Source of the DNA: Patescibacteria group bacterium
GTDB taxonomy: Bacteria > Patescibacteriota > Dojkabacteria > SC72 > T1SED10-24
Assembly: GCA_007130415.1 (NCBI GenBank)
Contig: SLSN01000047.1
Span: forward strand, 1 to 18,432
Direction of reading: 5' to 3'
DNA: 18,432 bases
Each line of letters begins with the position of its first letter. Position 1 is the stretch's first letter. This document shows, in pieces, positions 1 through 8,134 of the stretch. Under the pieces are notes generated by a model. The model was not told where the DNA came from, did no database searches, and saw only the letters and a list, made by a program, of their open reading frames with translations. Both the position numbers and the translations under genes were made by a program.

Positions 1-25
1 GGTAGTTAAATTTAGGCTTTTTAAA

Positions 26-988
26 ATGAAACTAGTTGTATTTTCAATCTGCCTTAATGAAGAACAAACGATTGGTGAACTTTTGGACAGAGTCCCGGAA
101 AGAATAGAAGGAATTGATGAAATAGTGAAGGTTGTTGTTGATGATGGTAGTACAGACAATACTGCAAAAATTGCAAAAGAGCATGGTGCTATTGTCTTTT
201 CAAATGGGAAACAAAAAAAATTGGCATACTCTTTCCAACTTGCAGTAGATAAAGTTTTAGAAATGGGTGCAGATGTTGCAGTAAATATTGATGGGGATTT
301 ACAGTTTGTCCCAGAGGAAATACCTCTTCTTGTAAAACCAATTTTGAAAGGTGAGGCAGAGTTTGTGGCTGCGAATAGATTTTCAGGTAATAATAGACCA
401 GAGCACATGCCTCTTGGTAAATATTTGGGTAACAAAGTAGGGGCATACATCGTAAGTAAATTATCAAGCAAAAGATTCGCTGATGTTACTTGCGGTTTTA
501 GGGCTTACAATAGGGAGGCTTTACTTAGTATGAATATTAATGGAAAGTTTACATATACCCAGGAGGCTTTTCAAATACTAGCATCCAAAGATTTCAATAT
601 TAAGCAGGTTCCGGTAACTATTAAATATTTTAAAGGGAGGAAATCAAGAGTTGTAAGTAATATTTTTTCATATATCTTCACTTCAGGATTTAACATAGTC
701 AGAGTTTTTAAGGACTTTGCACCAATGAAATTTTTTGGTCTTTTGGCTTTAACTCCAATAGTTTTGGGTCTTGGATGTTTGTTTTTTGTTGGTATTCATT
801 GGCTAAGTACAGGTGTGTTTTTTCCTTACAAATTTGTAGGCTTTACTGGACTCTATCTATTTACTTTTGGTGTTTTCGTATTACTTTTTGGTGCTTTGTC
901 TGATATGTTGGGAAGAATATTGAACAACCAAGAGAAAATTTTGTATTACAGTAAGAAAAATCTTTACGGTAAGAAAAAAACTAAATAA
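26..988 (+). CDS. GT2 family glycosyltransferase with two C-terminal membrane helices (GtrB/DPM1-like)
   Basis: 320-residue protein. The N-terminal half is a GT-A fold: it opens with a hydrophobic strand and an NEE motif (residues 11-13), then DDGS (39-42) for nucleotide binding and a DGD metal-binding motif (89-91). CGFRAYNREAL (156-166) is typical of polyprenyl-phosphate glycosyltransferases. Two hydrophobic helices at about 235-258 and 270-293 and a lysine-rich tail give the arrangement seen in bactoprenol glucosyltransferases and dolichol-phosphate mannose synthase-like enzymes. The family transfers a sugar from a nucleotide-sugar to a polyprenyl-phosphate at the cytoplasmic face; the sugar cannot be read from sequence. 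Such a product would be a suitable donor for the GT-C-like enzymes downstream (inference). It starts at ATG with no clear Shine-Dalgarno and is the first complete gene of the plus-strand cluster, whose beginning lies outside the window. Confidence 0.9.
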   Translation: MKLVVFSICLNEEQTIGELLDRVPERIEGIDEIVKVVVDDGSTDNTAKIAKEHGAIVFSNGKQKKLAYSFQLAVDKVLEMGADVAVNIDGDLQFVPEEIPLLVKPILKGEAEFVAANRFSGNNRPEHMPLGKYLGNKVGAYIVSKLSSKRFADVTCGFRAYNREALLSMNINGKFTYTQEAFQILASKDFNIKQVPVTIKYFKGRKSRVVSNIFSYIFTSGFNIVRVFKDFAPMKFFGLLALTPIVLGLGCLFFVGIHWLSTGVFFPYKFVGFTGLYLFTFGVFVLLFGALSDMLGRILNNQEKILYYSKKNLYGKKKTK

Positions 989-992
989 TATT

Positions 993-998
993 AAGGGG
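993..998 (+). promoter_or_regulatory. Ribosome binding site of the DUF354 gene
   Basis: AAGGGG lies 7 bases before the ATG at 1006, in the 17-base gap after the GT2 gene. It is the clearest purine-rich Shine-Dalgarno candidate at normal spacing in the window, and it supports the chosen start. Most other genes here have none that I can recognise. Confidence 0.55.
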
Positions 999-1005
999 TA
1001 TTTTA

Positions 1006-2046
1006 ATGAACGTTCTCATATCAATTTCCCATCCAGCATGGGCCCACCAGTTTAATAACATCATCAAACTTTTGAAAAAAAGAGGACACAATGTAATTGT
1101 TTTAGTTATTAAAAAAGACAGAAACTGGGAAATACTAGATGAATATGGAATTGAATATATTGTAATTGGAAATACCACAGGAAAAGGAAAATTAGACAAA
1201 GCATTCATTGTCCTAACTTCAACACTAAAACATCTCTACTACGGAATTAAATACAAAGCAGATGTATATATTGGTAGACCATCACCAATGATGGCAATAG
1301 CATCTTTTTTACATCGAAAAAAGAACATAGCATATTGTGACACAGAAAGGTCAGTGGAATCTCTTTGGTTTTCAAAAAAACTCTCTTACAAAATCCTAAC
1401 CCCTATGCTCTACAGAAAAAATTTGGGTAAAGTTCAGATGAGAGTAGAAACATTCAAAGAACTTTTTTACTTACATCCCAACTATTTCAAACCAAATCCA
1501 AAAGATTTAAAGCTTGTAGGTTTAAAAGAGGGAGAAAAATTCACATTCCTTCGATTCGTTGCTTGGAACGCAAGCCATGATTTAGGTTACAAGGGTTTTT
1601 CAAATGAAGACAAGATGAAATTGATAAAACATTTAGAAAAATATGGAAAAGTTTTACTTTCTTCAGAAGAAGAACTACCAAAAGAATTTGATAAATACAA
1701 AATTAAAGTACCTCACAAAAAACTACACAGCATTATGTCTTTTGCTCAACTTTTTGTAGGAGATGGCCTTACAATGGCCTTTGAATGTAATGTGATGGGT
1801 GTTCACGCAATCTTTTCAAGTGAATTAACTTCTGGAGCAGGCGATGAAATGGAGAAAGTTTACGAACTTCTCTATCAAATAGATGACAGGGAGAATATGT
1901 TAGAAAAAACCATTAAGAAGAGTAAGGAACTTTTAGAAAAAAAGGATTTGAGAGAGTTAGGTCATAAAAAATTAAAAAAGCTTTTAGAAGACAAAATAGA
2001 TATTAATGAGTGGTGGGTAGATTATTTAGAAAAAGAAGTTAAATAA
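1006..2046 (+). CDS. DUF354 family protein, predicted GT-B glycosyltransferase
   Basis: 346 residues. The start, with ISHPAWAHQFNNI (about 7-19) followed by KKRGH (24-28) and LDEYGIEY (44-51), is the signature of DUF354 proteins, a family with a predicted GT-B fold related to glycosyltransferases and found in archaea and bacteria. A second family-typical stretch is the CDTE near residues 111-114 after a Rossmann-like segment. The GDGLTMAFECNVMGV segment around 252-266 corresponds to the glycine-rich donor-site region. There is no signal peptide or clear membrane helix, so it should be cytoplasmic. It is preceded by a good Shine-Dalgarno and its stop is one base before the next gene's ATG. Its place among glycosyltransferases and a flippase supports a role in sugar transfer or sugar-nucleotide handling, but the exact reaction is unknown. 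Confidence 0.85.
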   Translation: MNVLISISHPAWAHQFNNIIKLLKKRGHNVIVLVIKKDRNWEILDEYGIEYIVIGNTTGKGKLDKAFIVLTSTLKHLYYGIKYKADVYIGRPSPMMAIASFLHRKKNIAYCDTERSVESLWFSKKLSYKILTPMLYRKNLGKVQMRVETFKELFYLHPNYFKPNPKDLKLVGLKEGEKFTFLRFVAWNASHDLGYKGFSNEDKMKLIKHLEKYGKVLLSSEEELPKEFDKYKIKVPHKKLHSIMSFAQLFVGDGLTMAFECNVMGVHAIFSSELTSGAGDEMEKVYELLYQIDDRENMLEKTIKKSKELLEKKDLRELGHKKLKKLLEDKIDINEWWVDYLEKEVK

Positions 2047-2047
2047 T

Positions 2048-3238
2048 ATGTCTAAAGAAAAAAAACTTTTAGTTTTAAGTCATACATACAATACATTCAT
2101 AAAGGATCCTGTTGAAATTCTTGCAAAAGATTTCAAAAAAATCTACGTACTTGTTCGCTATCAACCAATATCTGAACTTGGTAATTACATCCCTCTTTCG
2201 ATTTTTAAATCCAGAAAAAAATACAGTAAAAGATATTCCATTGATTTAACAAACAAACCAGAAAATGTTGAAGTTATTTTAGTACCTCTTTGGTATTTAC
2301 CTTTTAGTTTTTTTTACAAATTTGTAGGTCCTCAACATGCAAGAAAGGTTTTGAAAATTTTAAAAAAGAAAAACATTAAATTTGATTTAATACATGCACA
2401 TTTTGCATGGTCTGCTGGATATGCGGGGATGAAAGTAAAAGAGGAATACAAAAAGCCTCTTGTAATAACAGGGCATGGTTATGATGTTTACGATATGCCT
2501 TTTAGAAATGATGCTTGGAGGGAGAGAATTACCAAAGTTTTAAATAGTGCTGATGAATTATTGACGGTTAGTAATTTTGCTAAGGGCTTTATAAAAAAAC
2601 TGGATGTTAAAAAAGAAGTAAAAGTTTTTTTTAATGGTTTTAAAGAAGAGTTTTTTTCAAAGGTAAACAAACAAGAAGCTAGAAATAAATTAGCTTTTCC
2701 AAAAAACAAAAAAATTATTTTAACAATTGGTAATTTAGAAAAGGTAAAGGGATATGATGTCCTTGTAGAGGCTTTGAAAATTGTTTCTGAGAAGAAAAAA
2801 GATTTTCTTTGTATACATATAGGGGCTGGAACAGAAGAAAAAAGAATTAGTGGCTTGATTAAAAAATATGGTATTGAGAGAAATGTAAAACTTCTTGGTA
2901 GGAAACCTCATCAAGAATTAAAGGATTGGTATGGAGTTTGTGATTTTTTTGTATCTCCGAGTCTTTTTGAAACAGGTCCTGTTGTTATGTTCGAATCCTT
3001 GGCTTGTGGTAGACCATTTGTTGGTACAAAAGTTGGTTCTGCTCCAGATGTTGTAATCTCTGATGACTATGGTAAATTATCTGAGCCTGGAAATGCAAAA
3101 GAGCTTGCAGAAAATATACTTTGGGGCTTGGAAAAAGATTGGGATACGGATAAAATAGCTGGATATTCGAAACAGTTTTCTTGGACTAATACGACAAGTA
3201 AAATAATTAATATATATAAGAAATTACTGTGCCTTTAG
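2048..3238 (+). CDS. GT4 family glycosyltransferase (group 1)
   Basis: 396 residues with a GT-B fold. The N-terminal domain contains HAHFAWSAGYAG beginning near residue 116 and TGHGYDVYD, an acceptor-side motif pattern of GT4 enzymes. The C-terminal domain has GNLEKVKGYDVLVEA and the EX7E element E308...E316 in the segment FETGPVVMFESLACGRPFV, which contacts the nucleotide-sugar in retaining GT4 transferases. No membrane segment is apparent, so it probably works in the cytoplasm or on the inner membrane face, adding a sugar to a growing lipid-linked glycan. Donor and acceptor are not predictable. It begins one base after the DUF354 stop without a Shine-Dalgarno, suggesting translational coupling, and its end overlaps the flippase start by 10 bases. 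Confidence 0.93.
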   Translation: MSKEKKLLVLSHTYNTFIKDPVEILAKDFKKIYVLVRYQPISELGNYIPLSIFKSRKKYSKRYSIDLTNKPENVEVILVPLWYLPFSFFYKFVGPQHARKVLKILKKKNIKFDLIHAHFAWSAGYAGMKVKEEYKKPLVITGHGYDVYDMPFRNDAWRERITKVLNSADELLTVSNFAKGFIKKLDVKKEVKVFFNGFKEEFFSKVNKQEARNKLAFPKNKKIILTIGNLEKVKGYDVLVEALKIVSEKKKDFLCIHIGAGTEEKRISGLIKKYGIERNVKLLGRKPHQELKDWYGVCDFFVSPSLFETGPVVMFESLACGRPFVGTKVGSAPDVVISDDYGKLSEPGNAKELAENILWGLEKDWDTDKIAGYSKQFSWTNTTSKIINIYKKLLCL

Positions 3239-4533
3239 AAACTTACCACAATTTAAAAAACAGGCATTTTCCAGAAGGATCATATAAAGGTGATTTTTTT
3301 ACTATGGCGACTGGTAGAATTATTGGTCAAACAATTCCAATTCTTCTCACACCATTATTAACAAGGCTTTATTCTCCTGCAGAGTTTGGACTTTTTGCAA
3401 TTTTTGTTGCAATCACAGCAATTCTATCTTTGCTTGCTAACGGTAGATACAATCTTGCGATAATGTTGCCTAAAAAAAATGCAAATGTGTTTAATTTATT
3501 TGCTCTTTCTAACCTCATTAACTTTGCTTTTTGTACTTTCCTTTTTATTGTAGTTTTAATTTTTAGAGAACCATTACTCTCATTATTCAATTTACAATCT
3601 ACCCCGATGGCTTTGTATTTACTTCCTTTGGGTACATTTGTCATTGGAGCATTCGAACCTCTTTATTACTTGGGTCTAAGAAAAAAGAAATTTAAGCTTT
3701 TGTCTGGGAATTTGATTTTTCAATATACCTTTATTTCATTTCTAAAAATAGGATTTGCATTTTTAGCAATTGGAGGTTTGGGTTTAATTCTAGGCCATGT
3801 GATAGGTTACTTAGCTGGTATTTCATTTTTAACAATGTTGTTAATTCGAAACAAAGCCTTTGTGAATTTTAGAATATCAGTTAATAAGAGAAGCCTTATT
3901 AAATCAGCAAATACCTACAAAAAATTTCCTATGTATTCGTTACCAGCAGATACTTTGCATGCTTTTTCAAAAGAAATGCCGAATTTATTAATAAATAACT
4001 TTTTTGGAGGGGCGATTTTGGGTTACTTCTCTCTAACTCAAAGGGTTTTAGCTTCGCCGATAACTTTAATTTCATCCTCTATATCAGATGTTTTTAGGGA
4101 GAAAGCAAGTAGTGATTATAGAGAAACTAAAAGTTGTAGAGAAGTTTATATAAAAACATTTCAAAAATTATTCATATTTTCTTTCTTACCTTTTACTTTA
4201 CTCTTCTTTTTTGCTCCAGCAATAGTCCCATTTGTTTTTGGACAAGAATGGGAACCAGCAGGTGAATATATCCGAATAATGACTCTACTCTTTTTCTTAA
4301 GATTTTCCATAGCTCCTGTGAGTTCAATTTTCTATCTAACAGGTAAACAGATTTACAAATTAGCTTGGGAAGTAGTATCCTTTGGCGTTATAGTAGCTTC
4401 TTTTTATGTTGGCTACAGATTTTTTGACCAGTACGTAGCTATTGCAATTTATTCTTTTTCATTATCATTTTTGTATATAATACTTCTTTTAATGGGCTAC
4501 AAGTTTTGTGAAGATTCAAATTTAAAAAAATAA
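3229..4533 (+). CDS. Wzx-like polysaccharide flippase (MOP superfamily)
   Basis: 434-residue multi-pass membrane protein with about 12 hydrophobic segments. The first helix region, MATGRIIGQTIPILLTPLL (26-44) followed by TRLYSPAEFGLFAIF, is characteristic of O-antigen translocase and oligosaccharide flippases of the MOP superfamily. These move undecaprenyl-linked oligosaccharides from the inner to the outer face of the cytoplasmic membrane. The start is GTG at 3229, inside the last codons of the GT4 gene. An ATG at 3304 would also be in frame but would begin inside the first conserved membrane segment and remove the charged leader that homologues usually have, so GTG is preferred with moderate certainty. 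The downstream GT-C-like genes follow after 4 bases. The flippase argues that the operon builds a glycan for export. Confidence 0.9.
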   Translation: MPLETYHNLKNRHFPEGSYKGDFFTMATGRIIGQTIPILLTPLLTRLYSPAEFGLFAIFVAITAILSLLANGRYNLAIMLPKKNANVFNLFALSNLINFAFCTFLFIVVLIFREPLLSLFNLQSTPMALYLLPLGTFVIGAFEPLYYLGLRKKKFKLLSGNLIFQYTFISFLKIGFAFLAIGGLGLILGHVIGYLAGISFLTMLLIRNKAFVNFRISVNKRSLIKSANTYKKFPMYSLPADTLHAFSKEMPNLLINNFFGGAILGYFSLTQRVLASPITLISSSISDVFREKASSDYRETKSCREVYIKTFQKLFIFSFLPFTLLFFFAPAIVPFVFGQEWEPAGEYIRIMTLLFFLRFSIAPVSSIFYLTGKQIYKLAWEVVSFGVIVASFYVGYRFFDQYVAIAIYSFSLSFLYIILLLMGYKFCEDSNLKK

Positions 4534-4537
4534 TCAG

Positions 4538-6376
4538 ATGGGAAACTTCTTTAAAAAATTCAATGTAGATATTTTGTTTTATGCTTTAATATTTCTTTTT
4601 CTTGTAGGTTCACTTGTATTCTCAACTTTTAGAGATGTAATTAAAGATGAAGCAATATATCTCCATGAGACATTTCTAATGTCTGAACTTTTAAAAAATG
4701 GTATTTGGTTCGGTGATTACGCTGTTGGTCTTCATGGTTTTCTTTTTAAACTTCCTCCAGCAATAGTATTCATGTTTACTGGTCCTTCTGTTTTTGTAGT
4801 AACTTTTTACAATATTTTACTTGCTTGCTTGGCTCTTTTCTTTTTTTACAAATTCCTTAAGGAAGCTTTTGGTTGGAGATTCAATGCAATATTAGCTCTT
4901 GGACTTTTTATGGCAAACTTCCATTTCATTTTAACAACGCCTACCTATCTGCGAGAGATGCCTTCGCTTTTTGTTGTTAGTATTTTGCTCTATGGAATTT
5001 TCAAAAATTGGAAACCTTGGATTTTAGGTTTAATATTTTTACTACTTCTTGATGCAAAAGAATATCTCTTCTTTATGTTTGGTCTTGGATATTTCATTTG
5101 GATAGTGGTTAAGTACTTTAAAGCTAGAGATTTTAAAAATATATTTCTTGAGTCAATTCAACTTTATGGATTGTCCTTAATTTATATTGCTCTTATGTTT
5201 ACTACTTCGGTAATTCCAGTGAATATGTTTATAGCTTCAACGATTGGTTTAATTGAAACAGGGACAACATATGTAGCTATGCATTTTTCTACTGATACAG
5301 TAGCAATGAATTTAATCAAAGATGAAGAAGTAAAAACTATTTTTCAATTTGTTGTTACTGAGGATATGCATATAGTTTTGCAATTTGTTCTAAATTTTTT
5401 AAATGCTATCCTTTCTTACATAGGTAAGCTTTTGTACCCAAGAACATTCTCTTTTCTTTCTGTTCCAAAAGTTATTATGCTCCCAGCGGTATATATGGCC
5501 TTTAGAAGTTTAAGAGAAAAGGGTAAGGGTTTGAAAAAGATATTATCGATATTATTTTTTACATACTTAGCAATATATTTACTTAGAGTTTCCCATGGTA
5601 GATATCTCCTTCCAATAGTACCACTAATTGCTATTTACTTTGTTCAATTTATTCACTATCCATTTGAGGACAAAAAAGAATTAATTAGAGTTTTAATTGC
5701 GACTTTTCTTTTTATGTCTTTTGGGTTTTATTTCGAAGCATCCTATTTGATTCATAAGATAATTATCGAAACTTTCTTGTTTGCTTGTATTGCTGTCTCT
5801 GTTTTAAAACCATTTGCTTTTTCAAAATATTTTTATCTTTTATTACAAAAAATGACAATAGTTTTCTGCATACTTGCAATGTTAGGCACGAGTCTTCTCT
5901 TTTACATGACACAGGGCCAAATGGGGAATTATATTCTTTTTGGAGAAAATCGTGAAATTAAAGAAATTATCGAAATCGTTCCGGAGAATGAAAAATTTTG
6001 GATTAATAACACAAAGTCTTCTGATTTAATGAAAACAAAAATGGAACTTACCTATGCCCAGCCGGAATGGAAGTGGGAATTAGCAGAGTTTGTGCCAAAG
6101 AAAGATTTACTTAAAGTACATGGGGATCAATATCTTTACAATGATTTTCATAAAGACATGGAATTGTTTCGAGAATATTTTTATGAAAATGAAATAAAGT
6201 ATGTTGTTTTTGTTGAACCAACGATAGATGAGGAGCTTTTTGAATATGAATATTTAAATTGGGCGATGGATTGGAAACTACTAGATTTTTTTAAAGAAGA
6301 GCCAGTTTTAGTTGAACAAAAAGTTCAAGAGCTTCAAAACAAAAAAGTATATTTATTTAAAGTTGATTTTGAATGA
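4538..6376 (+). CDS. GT-C-like multi-pass membrane glycosyltransferase, paralogue 1
   Basis: 612 residues. A hydrophobic first helix (about 12-31) is followed by a first outer loop with an acidic pair, D37-E38, where GT-C enzymes (ArnT/PMT-like) carry their catalytic acidic residue. About ten more membrane helices follow. Landmarks shared with the next gene are GDYAVGLHGFLFKLP (59-73), TYLRE (136-140), LLLLDAKEY (168-176), an ETG loop and IGKLLYPRTFSFLS. The C-terminal ~140 residues after the last helix form a soluble domain containing PEWKWELAEFVPKKDLL. GT-C enzymes take sugar from polyprenyl-phosphate donors on the outer side of the membrane and pass it to lipid, glycan or protein. The family is assigned from architecture, so the substrate is open. 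Its TGA stop overlaps the next start as ATGA. Confidence 0.78.
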   Translation: MGNFFKKFNVDILFYALIFLFLVGSLVFSTFRDVIKDEAIYLHETFLMSELLKNGIWFGDYAVGLHGFLFKLPPAIVFMFTGPSVFVVTFYNILLACLALFFFYKFLKEAFGWRFNAILALGLFMANFHFILTTPTYLREMPSLFVVSILLYGIFKNWKPWILGLIFLLLLDAKEYLFFMFGLGYFIWIVVKYFKARDFKNIFLESIQLYGLSLIYIALMFTTSVIPVNMFIASTIGLIETGTTYVAMHFSTDTVAMNLIKDEEVKTIFQFVVTEDMHIVLQFVLNFLNAILSYIGKLLYPRTFSFLSVPKVIMLPAVYMAFRSLREKGKGLKKILSILFFTYLAIYLLRVSHGRYLLPIVPLIAIYFVQFIHYPFEDKKELIRVLIATFLFMSFGFYFEASYLIHKIIIETFLFACIAVSVLKPFAFSKYFYLLLQKMTIVFCILAMLGTSLLFYMTQGQMGNYILFGENREIKEIIEIVPENEKFWINNTKSSDLMKTKMELTYAQPEWKWELAEFVPKKDLLKVHGDQYLYNDFHKDMELFREYFYENEIKYVVFVEPTIDEELFEYEYLNWAMDWKLLDFFKEEPVLVEQKVQELQNKKVYLFKVDFE

Positions 6377-8133
6377 GAGAATTTTTAGAAAAAAAAGGAA
6401 TTTGGATTTTTTTAATTCTGGTTTTTGTTTTTGGAATATCAATGTTGTTTTTCAAAAACGCAACCCTAGACGATGACCTCTATCTTCGAGAAACAATGAT
6501 AATGACTGAGGTTTTGAGAAGTGGTCAGTGGATTGGAAATTATGCTGTTGGAATACATGGATTCCTTTTTAAATTACCTGTTGCCATTCTTTTCTTCATA
6601 ACAGGTCCCTCATTAATAGTCGCAAGTGCTTGGAATATACTCCTTGGAATTATCTCCCTCTATCTTTTCTATGTAATTTTGAAAAAACTTTTTTCTTCAA
6701 ACCTCTGGGCTCTAGCTGGAACCATTTTACTCTTCACAAACTTCCAATTCATACTCGCATATCCAACATACATGAGGGAAACTCCAGCACTTCTTTGTCT
6801 TCTTCTTGTTATGTATTGCATTGTTTTCAAAAAATCACGTTGGCTTCTTGGACTTTCACTACTCCTTCTTTTGGATGCAAAGGAATATGTAATGATGATG
6901 GTTGCTCCAGGGATTTTACTTTACATTTTCTTTTCTGAGTGGGGTAATTGGAAAAACATTATTTTGGAAAACGTAAAAACTTTTTTACCTTCCCTTGTTT
7001 TAATTTTACTAATGACTTTTACAACTCTAATACCTTTAAATACTTTTTTACTCTCAACTCTTGGAGTTACAGAAACTGGAGTGGAGTATCATCTGAGACA
7101 TTTTGAACCTGAAATAGCTACTGCTAATTTAAGCTCAGAGCAACAAAAACAAATCCCAACAATTGAAACACCAACTGAGGTAGAAGAACCTTCTTTTTTA
7201 ACAAACTTTTTTAATACAATACTTCTTTACATAGGTAAACTCCTCTATCCATACAGCTTCTCTTTTCTTTCAATCCCTAAAGTAATTTTCTTCCCTGCTT
7301 TTTTCACTAGTCTTTTACTTCTTTCTAAATTTAAAAAGCAAAAGAGGTATGATTTGATGGCATTTACTTTTATGCTTTTCTTTTACTTTTTGATTTTTGT
7401 AATAAAGTCTTCTTTTACAAGATATATTTTTCCAATAGCTCCAATTGTTTTTGTCTTTTCCCTTTATTTCTTACGAGACATGGTAAATCAAAGGAAAGGA
7501 TTTTTAACAATACTACTTGCAACTTTTGCTTTAACAACAGCAGGTATGTTTTTTGAAGAAGAGTATGTTTGGCAAAAAGTACTTTTGAATTTAACGATTT
7601 TTGGTTTGTATTTTGCATATCTCTTTCTTGAAAAGAAAAGATATTTGTTAAAAACTCTTTTAATACTCACAGTGTCCATATTTTCATTTTCTGTAGTTAT
7701 GTATTTCTTTTATGCAAGAGGGCAGATATATCAGTATATTAACTGGGGAAGAGATTATGAGGTTGTTGAAGTGATGGAGTATTTTGAAAAAGATGAAAAT
7801 ATTTTACTTAGTGATCCTGGTTGGGATTTACTACCCTTGGTCTATCGAAAAGATACGGATTTTGAACCAGAATTTAGATGGGAGCTTAAGGAGTGGGTTC
7901 CAAGGAAGGAGCATTTGCAAAACCTTGGTAACGCCAACACTTATCAATTTGTGTACAGAAATGAAGAGCGATTGCGAAGGCAAGTGGAAGGTTATGATAT
8001 TAGTAGGATAGGATATGTTGTTTTAGAGGGCGATGATATTGAAAAGTTTTGGAATGTTGATTGGTTAGAACTTGAAAAAGAAGTTTCTTTGAAAAACAAA
8101 ACACTTTTTGTCATAAAAGTGTTAGAATTGTAA
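6373..8133 (+). CDS. GT-C-like multi-pass membrane glycosyltransferase, paralogue 2
   Basis: 586 residues and clearly a tandem paralogue of the preceding gene. It has the same acidic first loop (TLDDDLYLRE, 31-40), GNYAVGIHGFLFKLP (55-69), TYMRE (132-136), LLLLLDAKEY (163-172), TLGVTETG and IGKLLYPYSFSFLSIPKV. The soluble C-terminal domain is also shared, with PEFRWELKEWVPRKEHL matching the PEWKWELAEFVPKKDLL of the first copy. It differs by a short Pro/Glu/Thr-rich insertion in a central outer loop (QIPTIETPTEVEEPS) where the first copy has a hydrophobic stretch. It is translated from an ATGA overlap, so it is probably coupled to paralogue 1. The two may act on different acceptors or as a pair. 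The reaction is inferred from GT-C-like architecture only. Confidence 0.78.
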   Translation: MREFLEKKGIWIFLILVFVFGISMLFFKNATLDDDLYLRETMIMTEVLRSGQWIGNYAVGIHGFLFKLPVAILFFITGPSLIVASAWNILLGIISLYLFYVILKKLFSSNLWALAGTILLFTNFQFILAYPTYMRETPALLCLLLVMYCIVFKKSRWLLGLSLLLLLDAKEYVMMMVAPGILLYIFFSEWGNWKNIILENVKTFLPSLVLILLMTFTTLIPLNTFLLSTLGVTETGVEYHLRHFEPEIATANLSSEQQKQIPTIETPTEVEEPSFLTNFFNTILLYIGKLLYPYSFSFLSIPKVIFFPAFFTSLLLLSKFKKQKRYDLMAFTFMLFFYFLIFVIKSSFTRYIFPIAPIVFVFSLYFLRDMVNQRKGFLTILLATFALTTAGMFFEEEYVWQKVLLNLTIFGLYFAYLFLEKKRYLLKTLLILTVSIFSFSVVMYFFYARGQIYQYINWGRDYEVVEVMEYFEKDENILLSDPGWDLLPLVYRKDTDFEPEFRWELKEWVPRKEHLQNLGNANTYQFVYRNEERLRRQVEGYDISRIGYVVLEGDDIEKFWNVDWLELEKEVSLKNKTLFVIKVLEL

Positions 8134-8134
8134 T

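Noticed and set aside
1..25. End of an upstream gene
   Set aside because: Only 25 bases are available. TAG and TAA triplets occur, but nothing identifies a reading frame.
6374..6376. TGA stop of the first GT-C-like gene as evidence for a recoded genome (TGA = Gly, as in Gracilibacteria/Absconditabacteria)
   Set aside because: Reading through would add only three or four residues before TAG, and all other long genes are intact with no in-frame TGA. The ATGA overlap with the next gene is a normal operon junction under the standard code.
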